Positions 54,185-62,365 of a stretch of DNA of 64,000 bases are shown here, in pieces; the first letter of the stretch is position 1, and every line of letters begins with the position of its first letter. This DNA comes from Effrenium voratum. Lineage: Eukaryota > Sar > Dinophyceae > Suessiales > Symbiodiniaceae. Where the stretch lies: positions 34,758 through 98,757 of the forward strand of contig CAUJNA010001223.1 of assembly GCA_963377175.1 (NCBI GenBank), written 5' to 3'. The position numbers were made by a program, and so were the translations under genes. The notes beneath the pieces were generated by a model. The model saw nothing but the letters and a program-made list of their open reading frames with translations, was not told the origin of the DNA and did no database searches.

Positions 54185-54949
54185 ATGGGGAAGATCAAGC
54201 TGTTTCCTACGACAGAGTAAAGCAGCAAGCAGCCCTCTGACCCCGTGGTGCCCCTGGTGCCATGCACGGGCATCTTCCTCGGGCCATCAAAATCGGGCAA
54301 AACCGTGGCTCTGATCAGCCTGATTCTGGAGCAGTATCGCGGCGACTTTGAGAGAATTTACATCTTCAGCCCGAGTGTCAACATAGACGACGGCTGGATC
54401 CCCGTCAAGAAGTACATTGAGGAGGACCTGGGGGTGAACACAGAGCGGGAGCAGACGTATTGGGACGAGTGGGACGAGGCGGCGCTGCGGCGTATCATAA
54501 GAAGTTGGAAATGAAGAAACTGTACCAGGTGCTTGTAGTCATCGACGACTTTGCTGACACGCCGCAGCTGCACAAGCCTCACGGCGCTCTGAACACTCTC
54601 TTCATCAGGGGCCGGCACATGCAGATAAGCACCTGGGTGAGCTCGCAGAAGCTGCGGCTCATCAGCGCAGCGGTGCGGGTGAACATGCAATTCCTCTGCT
54701 GCTGGAGGCTGCGCAACCAGCACGAGCTGGACGCCGTCATTGAGAAGCCAAAGGAGCAGCTGTACCGGCTGTATGAGCAGGCAACGCGGGAACCCTACAG
54801 TTGTCTACTACCTGAAGCCGAGGAATGAAATGTTCTACAAGCGCTTTGAAGAGCGTTTTGCACTTGAAAAAGACGCCGATGGGAGCGGCGCTCAGCTTCC
54901 TGGGCCAGAAGCTGTTCGCCAGCTCCACGCTGATCAACGCGAAGTGTGA
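54185..54949 (+). pseudogene. A32-type DNA packaging ATPase
   Basis: FtsK-HerA/A32-type ATPases pump viral DNA into capsids. ATG at 54185 gives MGKIKLFPTTE, then an in-frame TAA (54218-54220), then SDPVVPLVPCTGIFLGPSKS and GKTVALISLIL (Walker A GPSKSGKT). After a frame change near 54495 come KKLYQVLVVIDDFADTPQ (Walker B with DD) and IRGRHMQISTWVSSQKLRL (compare the A32 sensor region), then another change near 54800 into VVYYLKPRNEMFYKRFEERF. The truncated copy at 50.6 kb has TAC in place of the TAA, so the stop is a mutation. The gene heads a same-strand capsid gene cluster. Confidence 0.85.
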
Positions 54950-55028
54950 GAACATCTCCTGCTGCACCTCCGTCGCAGCCGTCCACCCGCCCGTCGTCCG
55001 CAGAACGGGCGGCTTCCTTAGAAAAGGC

Positions 55029-55783
55029 ATGACGACTATCTACGTGGACAGCCGCAAGAGGGTGGCCGGCTCGGACAGCGACTTCGAGGTAGACCTGGGA
55101 GAGTCGCTGCACCTGCAGAGCGACGCCCGGCTCGCCGTCTACAAAATCCGCCTGGCCGACAGCTTCCTGTCCACGGACCGCGGCCGCTACCTCTACTGGG
55201 TTGACGCCGCGCTCGGCACGCTGAATTGGGCGCTACTGCCCGAGGGCGCTTACACGGGCACCCGGCTGGCCGCCTGAGTCAGCTCCAACTTTGCCACCGC
55301 CACCTATAGCAAGACCACAAACAGTCTGAGCGTTGCCTACGACGGCAACCGGCTGATCCTGAACGACCTGGAGCTGCGCCAGCAATTTCCTAACGCAGCG
55401 GACTACCCTGCTGCGCCGCCCTCCTCTCCCACCAAGCCCTTCAGCGTGGACCACATGCTGGGCCCGAGCTTCGTCTCCGGCGGGCAGCAGGTCTTTGAGT
55501 TCGTCCGCATGATGGCGCACAACGAGGTCTACCTGCGCTGCGCCCAGCTGGCCAACGCCAGCAGAGTGCTGGGCAACCTGGCGACGACATCCTCTCCAAG
55601 ATCACGCTGAAGAGCGGAGTGGGCACCATTGTGGAGACGGGCTCAGACGACGGGCACTTCATGGCCCTCAGGGGCCCGGTTACCCTGAGGCACATGCGCT
55701 TCCGCCTGACCGACCAGGACGGCAACGTCGTCCGGCTTCGCGGGTCGTCTTTGTCGTTCGTGTTATATCTTGACCACGTATAA
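55029..55783 (+). pseudogene. minor capsid (penton-like) protein of PLV/Polinton type
   Basis: The start MTTIYVDSRKRVAGSDSDFE is the characteristic opening of Polinton/adintovirus minor capsid proteins, which form capsid vertices. Later pieces AYDGNRLILNDLELRQQFP, VYLRCAQLANASRVLGN and, after a one-base frame change near 55578, DDILSKITLKSG and LSFVLYLDHV fit the same family. An in-frame TGA (55275-55277) and the frame change disrupt it. An earlier in-frame ATG at 54879 (MGAALSFLGQKLFASSTLIN) may belong to a separate small protein. It lies just after the ATPase, the usual morphogenesis gene order. Confidence 0.75.
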
Positions 55784-55787
55784 TTAA

Positions 55788-56096
55788 ATGGAGCCGACCG
55801 AACAAGAGGCGCCGGAGGCGCAAGAGGTGCAAGAGGCGCCACACGCTGCTGGGAGCAAGAACAAACCTAAGCAGGACGTGCCTACTGAGCCGGCTGCTCC
55901 AAAGCGCAAGCCAAAGCCGCCTCCACTTGAGACGCCGGCGGAGGCACCGCCGGCAGAGGCACCGGCGGAGGCACCACCGGCTGAGGCACCACCGGAGGCG
56001 CCTCAGCTCACAAGAGAGCAGCAGCGCGCCCTGTGCATGCTGGAGAGGCAGTCGGCTTATGACCGGCTGACCACAGGCGCAAGTGTACTGGTATAA
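55788..56096 (+). CDS. Pro/Ala/Glu-rich small viral protein
   Basis: 102 codons, intact, starting 4 bp after the penton-like stop. The N-terminal two thirds are Glu/Ala/Pro-rich repeats (PAEAPAEAPPAEAP); the C-terminus is QLTREQQRALCMLERQSAYD then RLTTGASVLV. The stop TAA is part of a TATAAAA motif that precedes the next gene. The C-terminal third is conserved in the inverted copy at 63890-64000, with almost only synonymous changes, which argues it was a real gene. Function unknown. Confidence 0.7.
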   Translation: MEPTEQEAPEAQEVQEAPHAAGSKNKPKQDVPTEPAAPKRKPKPPPLETPAEAPPAEAPAEAPPAEAPPEAPQLTREQQRALCMLERQSAYDRLTTGASVLV

Positions 56097-56103
56097 AAGC
56101 ATG
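56088..56103 (+). promoter_or_regulatory. TATAAAA motif abutting the start codon
   Basis: CTGGTATAAAAGC is followed immediately by ATG ATG at 56101. The inverted copy (63873-63895) keeps CTGGTATAAAAGC, with CAAG before ATG. The MCP gene has TATATAAAGAAGC directly before its ATG. The shared layout suggests a viral promoter element placed at the start codon. Confidence 0.5.
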
Positions 56104-59100
56104 ATGTCCATAGAGCCCCGCAACGAGCCGCGGATGCTCCGGTGGTTCCGCAAGACGTACCCCAGGGTGAAACAACAAGTGGAGGCCTCGCTAGATCCGG
56201 GCGGCCCCATCCTGCAGCTCTCGGACGAGACCTACTTCCTCGACCCTGAGGGGCACTGGGTGGTCAGCACCCAGGGCACGCACTACAGGAACTCCAGGAC
56301 CGAGGTGGAGACGCTCCTGCGCCAGCGCAAGAGGGGCCTGAGGAGCGTGAGCTTCCAGCTGCCCTGCGAGGAGGACGTGCTGCAGAGCGCCTTCGAGGAC
56401 AAGCCGCTCTGCGTGCCCCGGCAGCTGGCCGAGCTGCTGCAGCTGAGCGTGGAGGAGGTGTGCGCGGACTTCGACGCCATGCTGCGCCACGACTGGAGGC
56501 GCCTCGGCATCTCCGCCGAGGAGGTGAGAGTTCTGCGTGTGGCGCAACGCGCCGATGCGCGTGCTGAGCTCGCAGGGCGACCTCGTGGACAGCTACGACC
56601 CGGCGCTGAAGGAGCACCGCACCGTGTGCTTCTTGGCCTTTGACGGGCACTGCTACATGTACAGGGCCGTGAAGCGGGTGCTGGAGCGGGCGGCGCGCGT
56701 GCTCTACCGGGGCGAGGCGAGGCAGACCCTGCCGCCCATCCAAGAGTGGAGGCGCTTTGACGCCGCGGACGTGCAGCCGGGGCTGTTCTGGTGCGAGGAC
56801 CTGCGCGAGGCGCGGCGCCAGCTCATGGCCGTCGGCGAGAGCCCCAAGGTGGCCATCAGCAGCCCGGCGCAGTACTGCGGGCTGAGGCTGAGGCGGGGCA
56901 CCAGGATCCGAGAGCTGCTGGAGGAGCACAAGGTGCTGCGGAGGTGGTGCGAGGCGCTGGGGCAGGAGTACAGGGGCCACGAGATCTTCCTGAAGCTGCT
57001 GAAGGCGAAGCGGGAAGTGCCCGGCGCGGCGAGGCAGAAGACCCTGGCCGCGCAGGACGGCAAGCGCGCGCTGTGCGGCTGCGGGCTGACGGCCGGCACC
57101 TGCGAGCTGGACCACGTGGTGCCGGTGAGGCAGGCCTTTGCGGGCAGCGCGCAGATTTTGCAGGCGCTGTGCGGCGACTGCCACAGCGAGAAGACGCTGA
57201 GGGAGAGCGCGCAAGCCCACCAGCCTGGAGAGCCGCGTGGCCCCCGGCGTCATGGAGTACGTCCGGAGCCCCAAGCTGCCTCCTCTGGTCTTTGAGGCGC
57301 AGACGTGCCACAAGGACGCTCTGTACGTCGGCGTGGACGTGGTGCGCTGCAGGCGCAACGGGCTGGCCAACGCCCCCCCCTGCCCATCCTGTGCCCGGCG
57401 GACGGCGTTGAGCCCGTGGACGGCGCGCTGCCGGACCTGGGCTTTGTGGAGGGCTGCTGCGACGCGAGGCAGTCCTGCCTGAACCTGTTGCCGTACGTGG
57501 GGCCCGGCTGGTACCCGAAGGTTTCGCTGGCCGCGATGCTGGACCTGGGCGTCTGCCGCTGTGACCACATCGTGTTGGGCATCTCCGCGCGGAGCCACGT
57601 GGACGCGGCGACGCTGCGGCGCGCGCTGGAGCGCATGGACGCCGCGTGGCCCGACGGCGAGGAGCACATGGCCAAGCTCAGCGTGAACTCGATGATAGGC
57701 CTGTGGGCGCGCAGCACGGAGGTGGTCTACAGCGTGCGCAGCAGCAGCAGCGAGCTGGACGGCGCGGGCGCGGACTTCTCTCAGGCCTTCGCCTACGAGG
57801 TGTGGGACTTCGTCTACGCCAGGAGGCTGCTGAGCAACGGCACCTACCGCCCCATCCATGACGCGGTCCTGGGCTTTGAGCACTGCATGGTGGCCAAGGC
57901 CCGGCGCATCCTGGACGCGCCGCCGCGCTACCTCGCGCAGGTGAAGACGGACTGCCTGCTGACGCAGCGGCTGCCGAAGCGCTTCGCGGAGCGGCTGCGG
58001 GCGCTGGAGGCGCTGCGCCACCCGGACGGCACGCCGGTCGACCGCGTGGAAGAGACGAAGCCGTTGCTGGGCAGCAGCAGGGCGCCGCGCATGGAGGCGG
58101 AGCGCCCCAAACAACGGAGGTGGAACGGGGTGGACGACCCTATAAGCCACTGCCTGGCGGGCAACTCCCTGCTGCTCACGGGCCTGCCGGGCACCGGAAA
58201 GACGCACCTGGCCCGGACCATTGTTGCGAGGCTGCGAGAGCAGGGCGAGGCGGTGCACCTCGTCTCAAAGACGCACTGCTCCGCGCAGAACCTGGGCCTG
58301 GGGGCGCAGACGGCCGACCCCGGGGTGCGCAGGTACGTGCGCGGGGGCAGCGCGCAAAAGCTGGACTGGCTGGTGGTGGAGGAGATCACGCAGCTGGACA
58401 TGGCGCTCTGGGCGGACCTGGCCTGCGTGGGGCTGAACGCAGACGTGAAGTTCCTGCTGCTGGGAGACTTCCGGCAGCTGCCGGCCGTGCTGGACTCCTG
58501 GGCCGGGCGGCCCATCAGCGCGCCGTTGAAGCACAGCCAGCTCATCCGCGACCTGGCCGGCGGGCACAGGCACGAGCTCACGGAGAACATGCGCTCCGAC
58601 CCCGGCATCTTCAACTTCGTGAAGTGGCTGCGGGTCGGCGAGGAGGCGTGCCCCACGCTGGAGCAGGCCAAGGCGAGGCTGAAGGAGCTCTACCCCTCCA
58701 AGCCCGGGTGGCCGGACCCCACGCTGGTCATCAGCCACAGCAAGCGCATGGCCGTCAACGCAGCGGCGAACCGGGCCCTGGCGCCGGAGGCCTCAAAGCT
58801 CCTAGAGCTGGAGACACACGTCATCCACATAGATTTGGGTTGTTGCCAAACAACCAATGGGTGTTGCCAAACTGCAACAACCCAAAACAGCCCGCAGAGC
58901 ATGAGGGTGTGGCCGGGGCTGCGCCTCATTGGGGCCGGCGGAAAGATACCCAAGGGCATCTTTGTGGCCGTGGCGGAAGTGGAGCCGGACGGAGTGAGGC
59001 TGGACAACGGCATGCGGCTGAAGAACCAGGAGCTGCTGCGGGCCACCCGGCCCAGCCACGCAGTGACCTACGCCAGCTGCCAGGGGCTCACCCTCCACAA

Positions 59101-59200
59101 CCGCGTCCGCCTGGACCTGGAATCCTGCCACCTCACGCTGCGCCACCTGTACGTGGGCGCCTCGCGGGCCACGAGCTCCGAGCTGCTGGAGGCGGCCTAG
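56101..59200 (+). pseudogene. polymerase-like/HNH/SF1 helicase replication protein
   Basis: After a borrowed start (MMSIEPRNEPRMLRWF, shared with 63.8 kb), an N-terminal region contains CVPRQLAELLQ and DGHCYMYRAVKRV. Then an HNH-type zinc motif: CGCGLTAGTCELDHVVPV and LCGDCHSEKT (about 57075-57200). A family-B-polymerase-like palm follows: GVDVVRCRRNGL (possible motif A, 57328), KLSVNSMIGLW (motif B-like KxxxNSxxG, 57674), VKTDC (possible motif C, 57941). The C-terminus is a Pif1/RecD-like SF1 helicase: GLPGTGKTHLA, VVEEITQLD, LLGDFRQLPAV, ELTENMRSD, CQGLTLHN and YVGASRATSS. Frame changes lie near 56530, 57210 and in a C8 run at 57373-57380. The polymerase label is less certain than the helicase. 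Stop TAG overlaps the stop of the convergent gene. Confidence 0.75.
58835..58885. repeat. 51-bp in-frame insertion with 12-bp inverted ends
   Basis: TTGGGTTGTTGC (58835-58846) and GCAACAACCCAA (58874-58885) are exact reverse complements. The segment encodes an odd Cys/Gln/Thr-rich patch (GCCQTTNGCCQTATTQ) within the helicase domain. It looks like a tiny transposed element kept in frame. Confidence 0.6.
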
Positions 59201-59727
59201 AACGGGCAGCACGGCGCCTCCAGGGGCTCCAGCATGAGGTGGCGCACCTCAAAGAGCACGCCCCACTGCCTGCCCATCAGCCACACGTGCCGGGCCTCCA
59301 CAAGCGCGCGGCCCCTGCGGCGCGCGAACTCCGCGGGGCGCGGCGCGCGGTTGCCGGCGGGGTCCCAGAAGAGGCAGCGCTCCAAGCCCATCTTGCACTT
59401 CACGTGCTTGCCCTTGGCGCTCACCTTGACGGCGCGCTGCAGCTGGCTCTCAAGCTCGGTGCGGGCGGCCCCCGGAAAGGGCTTCTGGAAGATGATCATG
59501 TTGTCGATGACGCCCTGCTCCACCTCCTCCGTCCACAGCTCCAGGTCGGTGTTGCTCGCAAAGCACACGCCCACCCTCTTGACCCCGTCGTCCTGGAAGT
59601 TGCCGGGCTCCCACAGCACCTCCACGTCCACCTTGCACACCAGCGCGCCCTGATGGGAGTCCTCTATGGACATGAATTTTCCCCCCTTGGCATTGGTCTG
59701 AACGTCCAGCCCGAGTGCAAGCTTCAT
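59197..59727 (-). CDS. unidentified viral protein, 176 aa
   Basis: Intact minus-strand frame from ATG at 59727 (MKLALGLDVQTNAKGGKFMS) to TAG at 59197-59199. Mixed alpha/beta composition, no signal peptide or membrane segment. Sequence such as GALVCKVDVEVLWEPGNF and WGVLFEVRHLML looks like beta strands; a single-stranded-DNA-binding role is possible next to a replication gene but is only a guess. It converges on the helicase gene, and both stop codons sit in the same CTAG palindrome. It is one of the few uninterrupted genes in the block. Confidence 0.7.
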   Translation of the reverse strand: MKLALGLDVQTNAKGGKFMSIEDSHQGALVCKVDVEVLWEPGNFQDDGVKRVGVCFASNTDLELWTEEVEQGVIDNMIIFQKPFPGAARTELESQLQRAVKVSAKGKHVKCKMGLERCLFWDPAGNRAPRPAEFARRRGRALVEARHVWLMGRQWGVLFEVRHLMLEPLEAPCCPF

Positions 59728-59774
59728 GGTTGCGAAGTTCGGCTTATTATCTCGCGGAGAAAAAATCCGGTCCG

Positions 59775-59933
59775 ATGAACGCGCGAGTTTTCTTGGTCGT
59801 CGCAGTGGCGGTGATCTTGCTCTTTAAAAATGCCGAGACTCCTGGAGCTTTTCTGCGGCACCAAGTCGGTGGGCAGGGCCTTCGAGGCGGCGGACTGGGA
59901 GGTCGTCTCCCTGGACATCGTGTCGAAATTTGA
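59775..59933 (+). CDS. possible small single-pass membrane protein
   Basis: ATG at 59775 opens MNARVFLVVAVAVILLFKNA, a short hydrophobic helix followed by a polar tail. It overlaps the methyltransferase start (59830) in another frame, so only the first 20 or so codons lie outside that gene. PLVs often carry small membrane proteins; support is limited to the hydrophobic N-terminus and the upstream ATG. Confidence 0.35.
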   Translation: MNARVFLVVAVAVILLFKNAETPGAFLRHQVGGQGLRGGGLGGRLPGHRVEI

Positions 59934-60483
59934 GCCCACCATCCTCTGCGACATCCGGAGCTGGGACTACACGACGTTCCCGCCGGGGCACTTCGACATG
60001 GTCTGGGCCAGCCCCGTCTGCACGGAATACAGCCGCGCGCTGACGACGCGCCCGCGACGGCTCCTGGAGGGCGACGCGCTGGTGCTCAGCGCCCTTGAGA
60101 TCATTGCGCACTTTGACCCTCATGTGGATTGTGGAGAACCCGGCCACCGGGCTGCTGAAGACCCGCCCGTTCATGGAGCGCCTGCCCTGGGTGGACGTGA
60201 CATACTGCAAGTACGGAACTCCGTACAGGAAGCAGACGCGGCTGTGGACCAACATGCGCTGGAGGCCGAGGCGAAGCCTGTGCAGGCCCGGCAGCCGCTG
60301 CGAGGCGTGGCAGGACGGCAGGCACCTCCGGGCCGCGCAGCGGGGGCCACGGCTGATGGAGGGGCAGTACGAGAGGGTCAGCCAATCACGCGAGCTGCTC
60401 TACAGCGTTCCTGCTGCGCTGTGCGAGGAGATTGCGCGCGCGGCCACGGAGGAGCTTGCGGAGCGGCTGAGCATTCCGGACTA
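59830..60483 (+). pseudogene. C5 cytosine-specific DNA methyltransferase
   Basis: Transfers a methyl group from SAM to cytosine C5. MPRLLELFCGTKSVGRAF is motif I (FxGxG-type SAM loop), SLDIVSKFEPTILCDI follows, and ASPVCTEYSRA corresponds to motif IV, with PVC instead of the canonical PPC/PC. A one-base frame change near 60117 precedes LMWIVENPATGLLKTRPF (motif VI ENP). The chain is short (about 215 codons), as in small viral Dcm-like enzymes with little recognition domain. It starts 4 bp after a CTTTAAAA stretch and ends before three terminator-like hairpins. Confidence 0.8.
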
Positions 60484-60496
60484 GGCTTCCTCTGGG

Positions 60497-60552
60497 CGGT
60501 GTCACACTGCATCAAAAATGAAGCAGAGGGACACCGGGCCTTTTTTTTGCCG
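60497..60552 (+). terminator. GC hairpin followed by T8
   Basis: CGGTGTC...CTGC pairs with GCAG...GACACCG around ATCAAAAATGAA, followed by GGCC and eight T. First of three related hairpins between the convergent methyltransferase and capsid genes. Confidence 0.65.
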
Positions 60553-60572
60553 TTTTTGCGGCGCGTTCAAAA

Positions 60573-60622
60573 GCGGTGCCACTCTGCATCAAAAATGAAG
60601 CAGAGCGGCACCGGGCCTTTTT
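60573..60622 (+). terminator. GC hairpin followed by T5
   Basis: CGGTGCC-A-CTCTGC pairs with GCAGAG-C-GGCACCG around the same ATCAAAAATGAA loop, then GGCC and a T-run. Relative to the first hairpin the GTC/GAC pairs are changed together to GCC/GGC. Confidence 0.65.
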
Positions 60623-60652
60623 GTCATTTTTGGGCGGTGTCCCTCAACTTAA

Positions 60653-60698
60653 GCGGTGTCACGCTGCACCAAAAATGGCGCAGAGCGACACCGGGCCT
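60653..60698. terminator. GC hairpin at the 3' end of the capsid gene
   Basis: CGGTGTC-A-CGCTGC pairs with GCAGAG-C-GACACCG around a CCAAAAATGG-type loop. It ends at the TAA of the minus-strand MCP gene (60698), so on that strand it is the immediate 3' flank. Confidence 0.6.
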
Positions 60699-61953
60699 TA
60701 GTCAAGCACAGAGACGCCCGTGCCGGAGAGCGTCACCAGCTGGTAGGCCACCAAATGCATGCACAGGTCCGTCATCGTGCCGTCCAGGCCCTTGAAGGTG
60801 AACCGGGCAAGGTCGCCCGAGCGGGTGCTGACGCCACTCAGCGGCATCTTGGGCACGCGCTCGGTTGGAAAGCCGGCAATGAAGCTGTGGCGCAGGTAGC
60901 CCACGCGGCCGATGTCGATGTTGCGCACCGTGTCGTCGTAGGTGCCCGCGAGGACGGAGAGGAAGTGTAAGTGCTCCGAGGCTCCCTTCATGGGGTTGTG
61001 AGGGTACTGCAGGCTGCCCAGCTGCATCTGAGACTCCAGGAGGCTGTCCTCCTGCCTGGCCGCGCCGATGGGGGCCACGTCCTGCCCCGGGTTGGCCAGC
61101 AAGTGGATCTTGGAGCCCGCGTCGTTGTCCCAGAAGGTCACGAACGCGCCCATGAGTTTCGTGAAGGCGCGCGCCACGGTTACGTTGTGCTCCGCCACGC
61201 CGTTCGGGACGCTGGACTGCTGCGTGTGCACCGTGGGGTAGCTGAACACCAGGGACCTTCCTGAGAGGAGCACGCGGTTGAAGGACTCCACCAGCGCAGT
61301 GTCCAGGACGACCTGGGAGGCCAGAACTCGGACGTTCTGGATCTCGAAGTCGGTGCTCAGCGTGGCCCCCGCCGGGTGCGCCCCGGCGTTCTCGGACCAC
61401 AGCGCAGTGGTGGCGTCCGCAAACTCAATTTCTATCACCAGGTTCAGCTGCGGCTGCAGCATCTTCCCGCAGCGCAGGATGCCCACCATGGTGGGGCGCA
61501 GCAGCACGTCCGCGTAGCCGCCCTGGTGCACCGCGCGGGCGATGCGGGGGTCGTTCACTTCGTCGAAACCCTCCATGGCCTTGTTGCGTTGTACTCTCGG
61601 CCCTTCAACAAGTCGTGCGCGGCCACGGTGCGGCCGTAGTAGTTGATGTCGTCGCAGCGCTGGCCGTTGGCGAAGACCTGGACGTGCTGGACGAAGCAGG
61701 CGGGGTTGGGCGTGGCTGGGGCCAGCGGGTTGGTGCCGTCCGTGTTCCTGACGCGGAAGGCGATCTTGATGGACTCGGGGTCGATGAAGGACGTGCCGCT
61801 GGTCAGAGGGGTTGTGGGGGAGAACGAGCTCAGCGAGCTGGGGAAGTACTGCACGTCATGCCGCGCCGTCACGTAGCTGGTGTTGCTTGTTTTCAGCTTG
61901 TAGTCCAGGCTCTGCATCAGCTCATCCTGGGCTCCGGCGGCGACTACCTCCAT
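60698..61953 (-). pseudogene. major capsid protein, PLV/Polinton type
   Basis: About 415 codons in two frames. The first (61953-61580) begins MEVVAAGAQDELMQSLDYKL and carries NTSYVTARHDVQYFPSSLSS, VQVFANGQRCDDINYYGRTV and AHDLLKGREYN; a one-base frame change near 61585 leads to AMEGFDEVNDPRIARAVHQG and continues to VTLSGTGVSVLD and TAA. The early INYYGR...AAHDLL region and overall length fit double-jelly-roll capsid proteins of Polinton-like viruses, which build the icosahedral shell. Only one lesion is seen. A TATATAAAG motif lies 5 bp upstream of the ATG. The family is identified from ordered motifs without alignment. Confidence 0.75.
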
Positions 61954-61968
61954 GCTTCTTTATATACA
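61954..61968 (-). promoter_or_regulatory. TATATAAAG motif abutting the MCP start codon
   Basis: On the minus strand GTATATAAAGAAGC directly precedes ATG at 61953, the same layout as TATAAAAGC-ATG at 56.1 kb. Confidence 0.5.
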
Positions 61969-61997
61969 CGCATTTTGACTCGTACGGCGAAGGAAAA

Positions 61998-62365
61998 ACT
62001 ATTCCTCCAGTGCGTATATAGATATACGGACGAGAGGAATAGCATTTTTTCAGCGCAAAACCGTGCAAAACAAGCTATTACTCCTGTCCGTATATGGATA
62101 TACGGACGAGAGTAATAGCTTTTTTCAACGCAAAAACCGTGCAAAAGCTATTAGCCTCGTGCCTACATTTAGGTAGGCACTGGGCTAATAGCATTTTTGT
62201 TGCGCAAAACCGTGCAAAACGAGCTATTAGCCCAGGGCCTACATTTGCGTAGGGCCTAGACTAATAGCATTTTGTTGCCCAAAACCGTGCAAAAGCTATT
62301 ACTCCTGTCCGTACATAGATGTACAGACTAGAGTAATAGCATTTTGTAGCGCAAAACCGTGCAAA
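61998..62365. repeat. array of five 46-bp hairpins, period 72-76 bp
   Basis: Hairpins at about 61998-62042, 62074-62119, 62147-62192, 62223-62268 and 62295-62340. Each has outer arms GCTATTA.../...TAATAGC (8-10 bp; the first is ACTATTCC/GGAATAG), a 2-nt mismatch, and an inner stem that differs between copies yet remains paired (for example GTCCGTATAT/ATATACGGAC and GTGCCTAC/GTAGGCAC). A linker with a T-run and GCGCAAAACCGTGCAAAA separates them. The array fills the interval between two minus-strand viral genes; on the minus strand it follows the gene ending at 62366 and precedes the MCP promoter. Confidence 0.9.

Noticed and set aside
61998..62365. Regular repeat-spacer look suggesting a CRISPR array
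   Set aside because: The regular part is a set of hairpins whose stems vary, the spacers are the conserved part, there are no cas genes, and the context is eukaryotic/viral.
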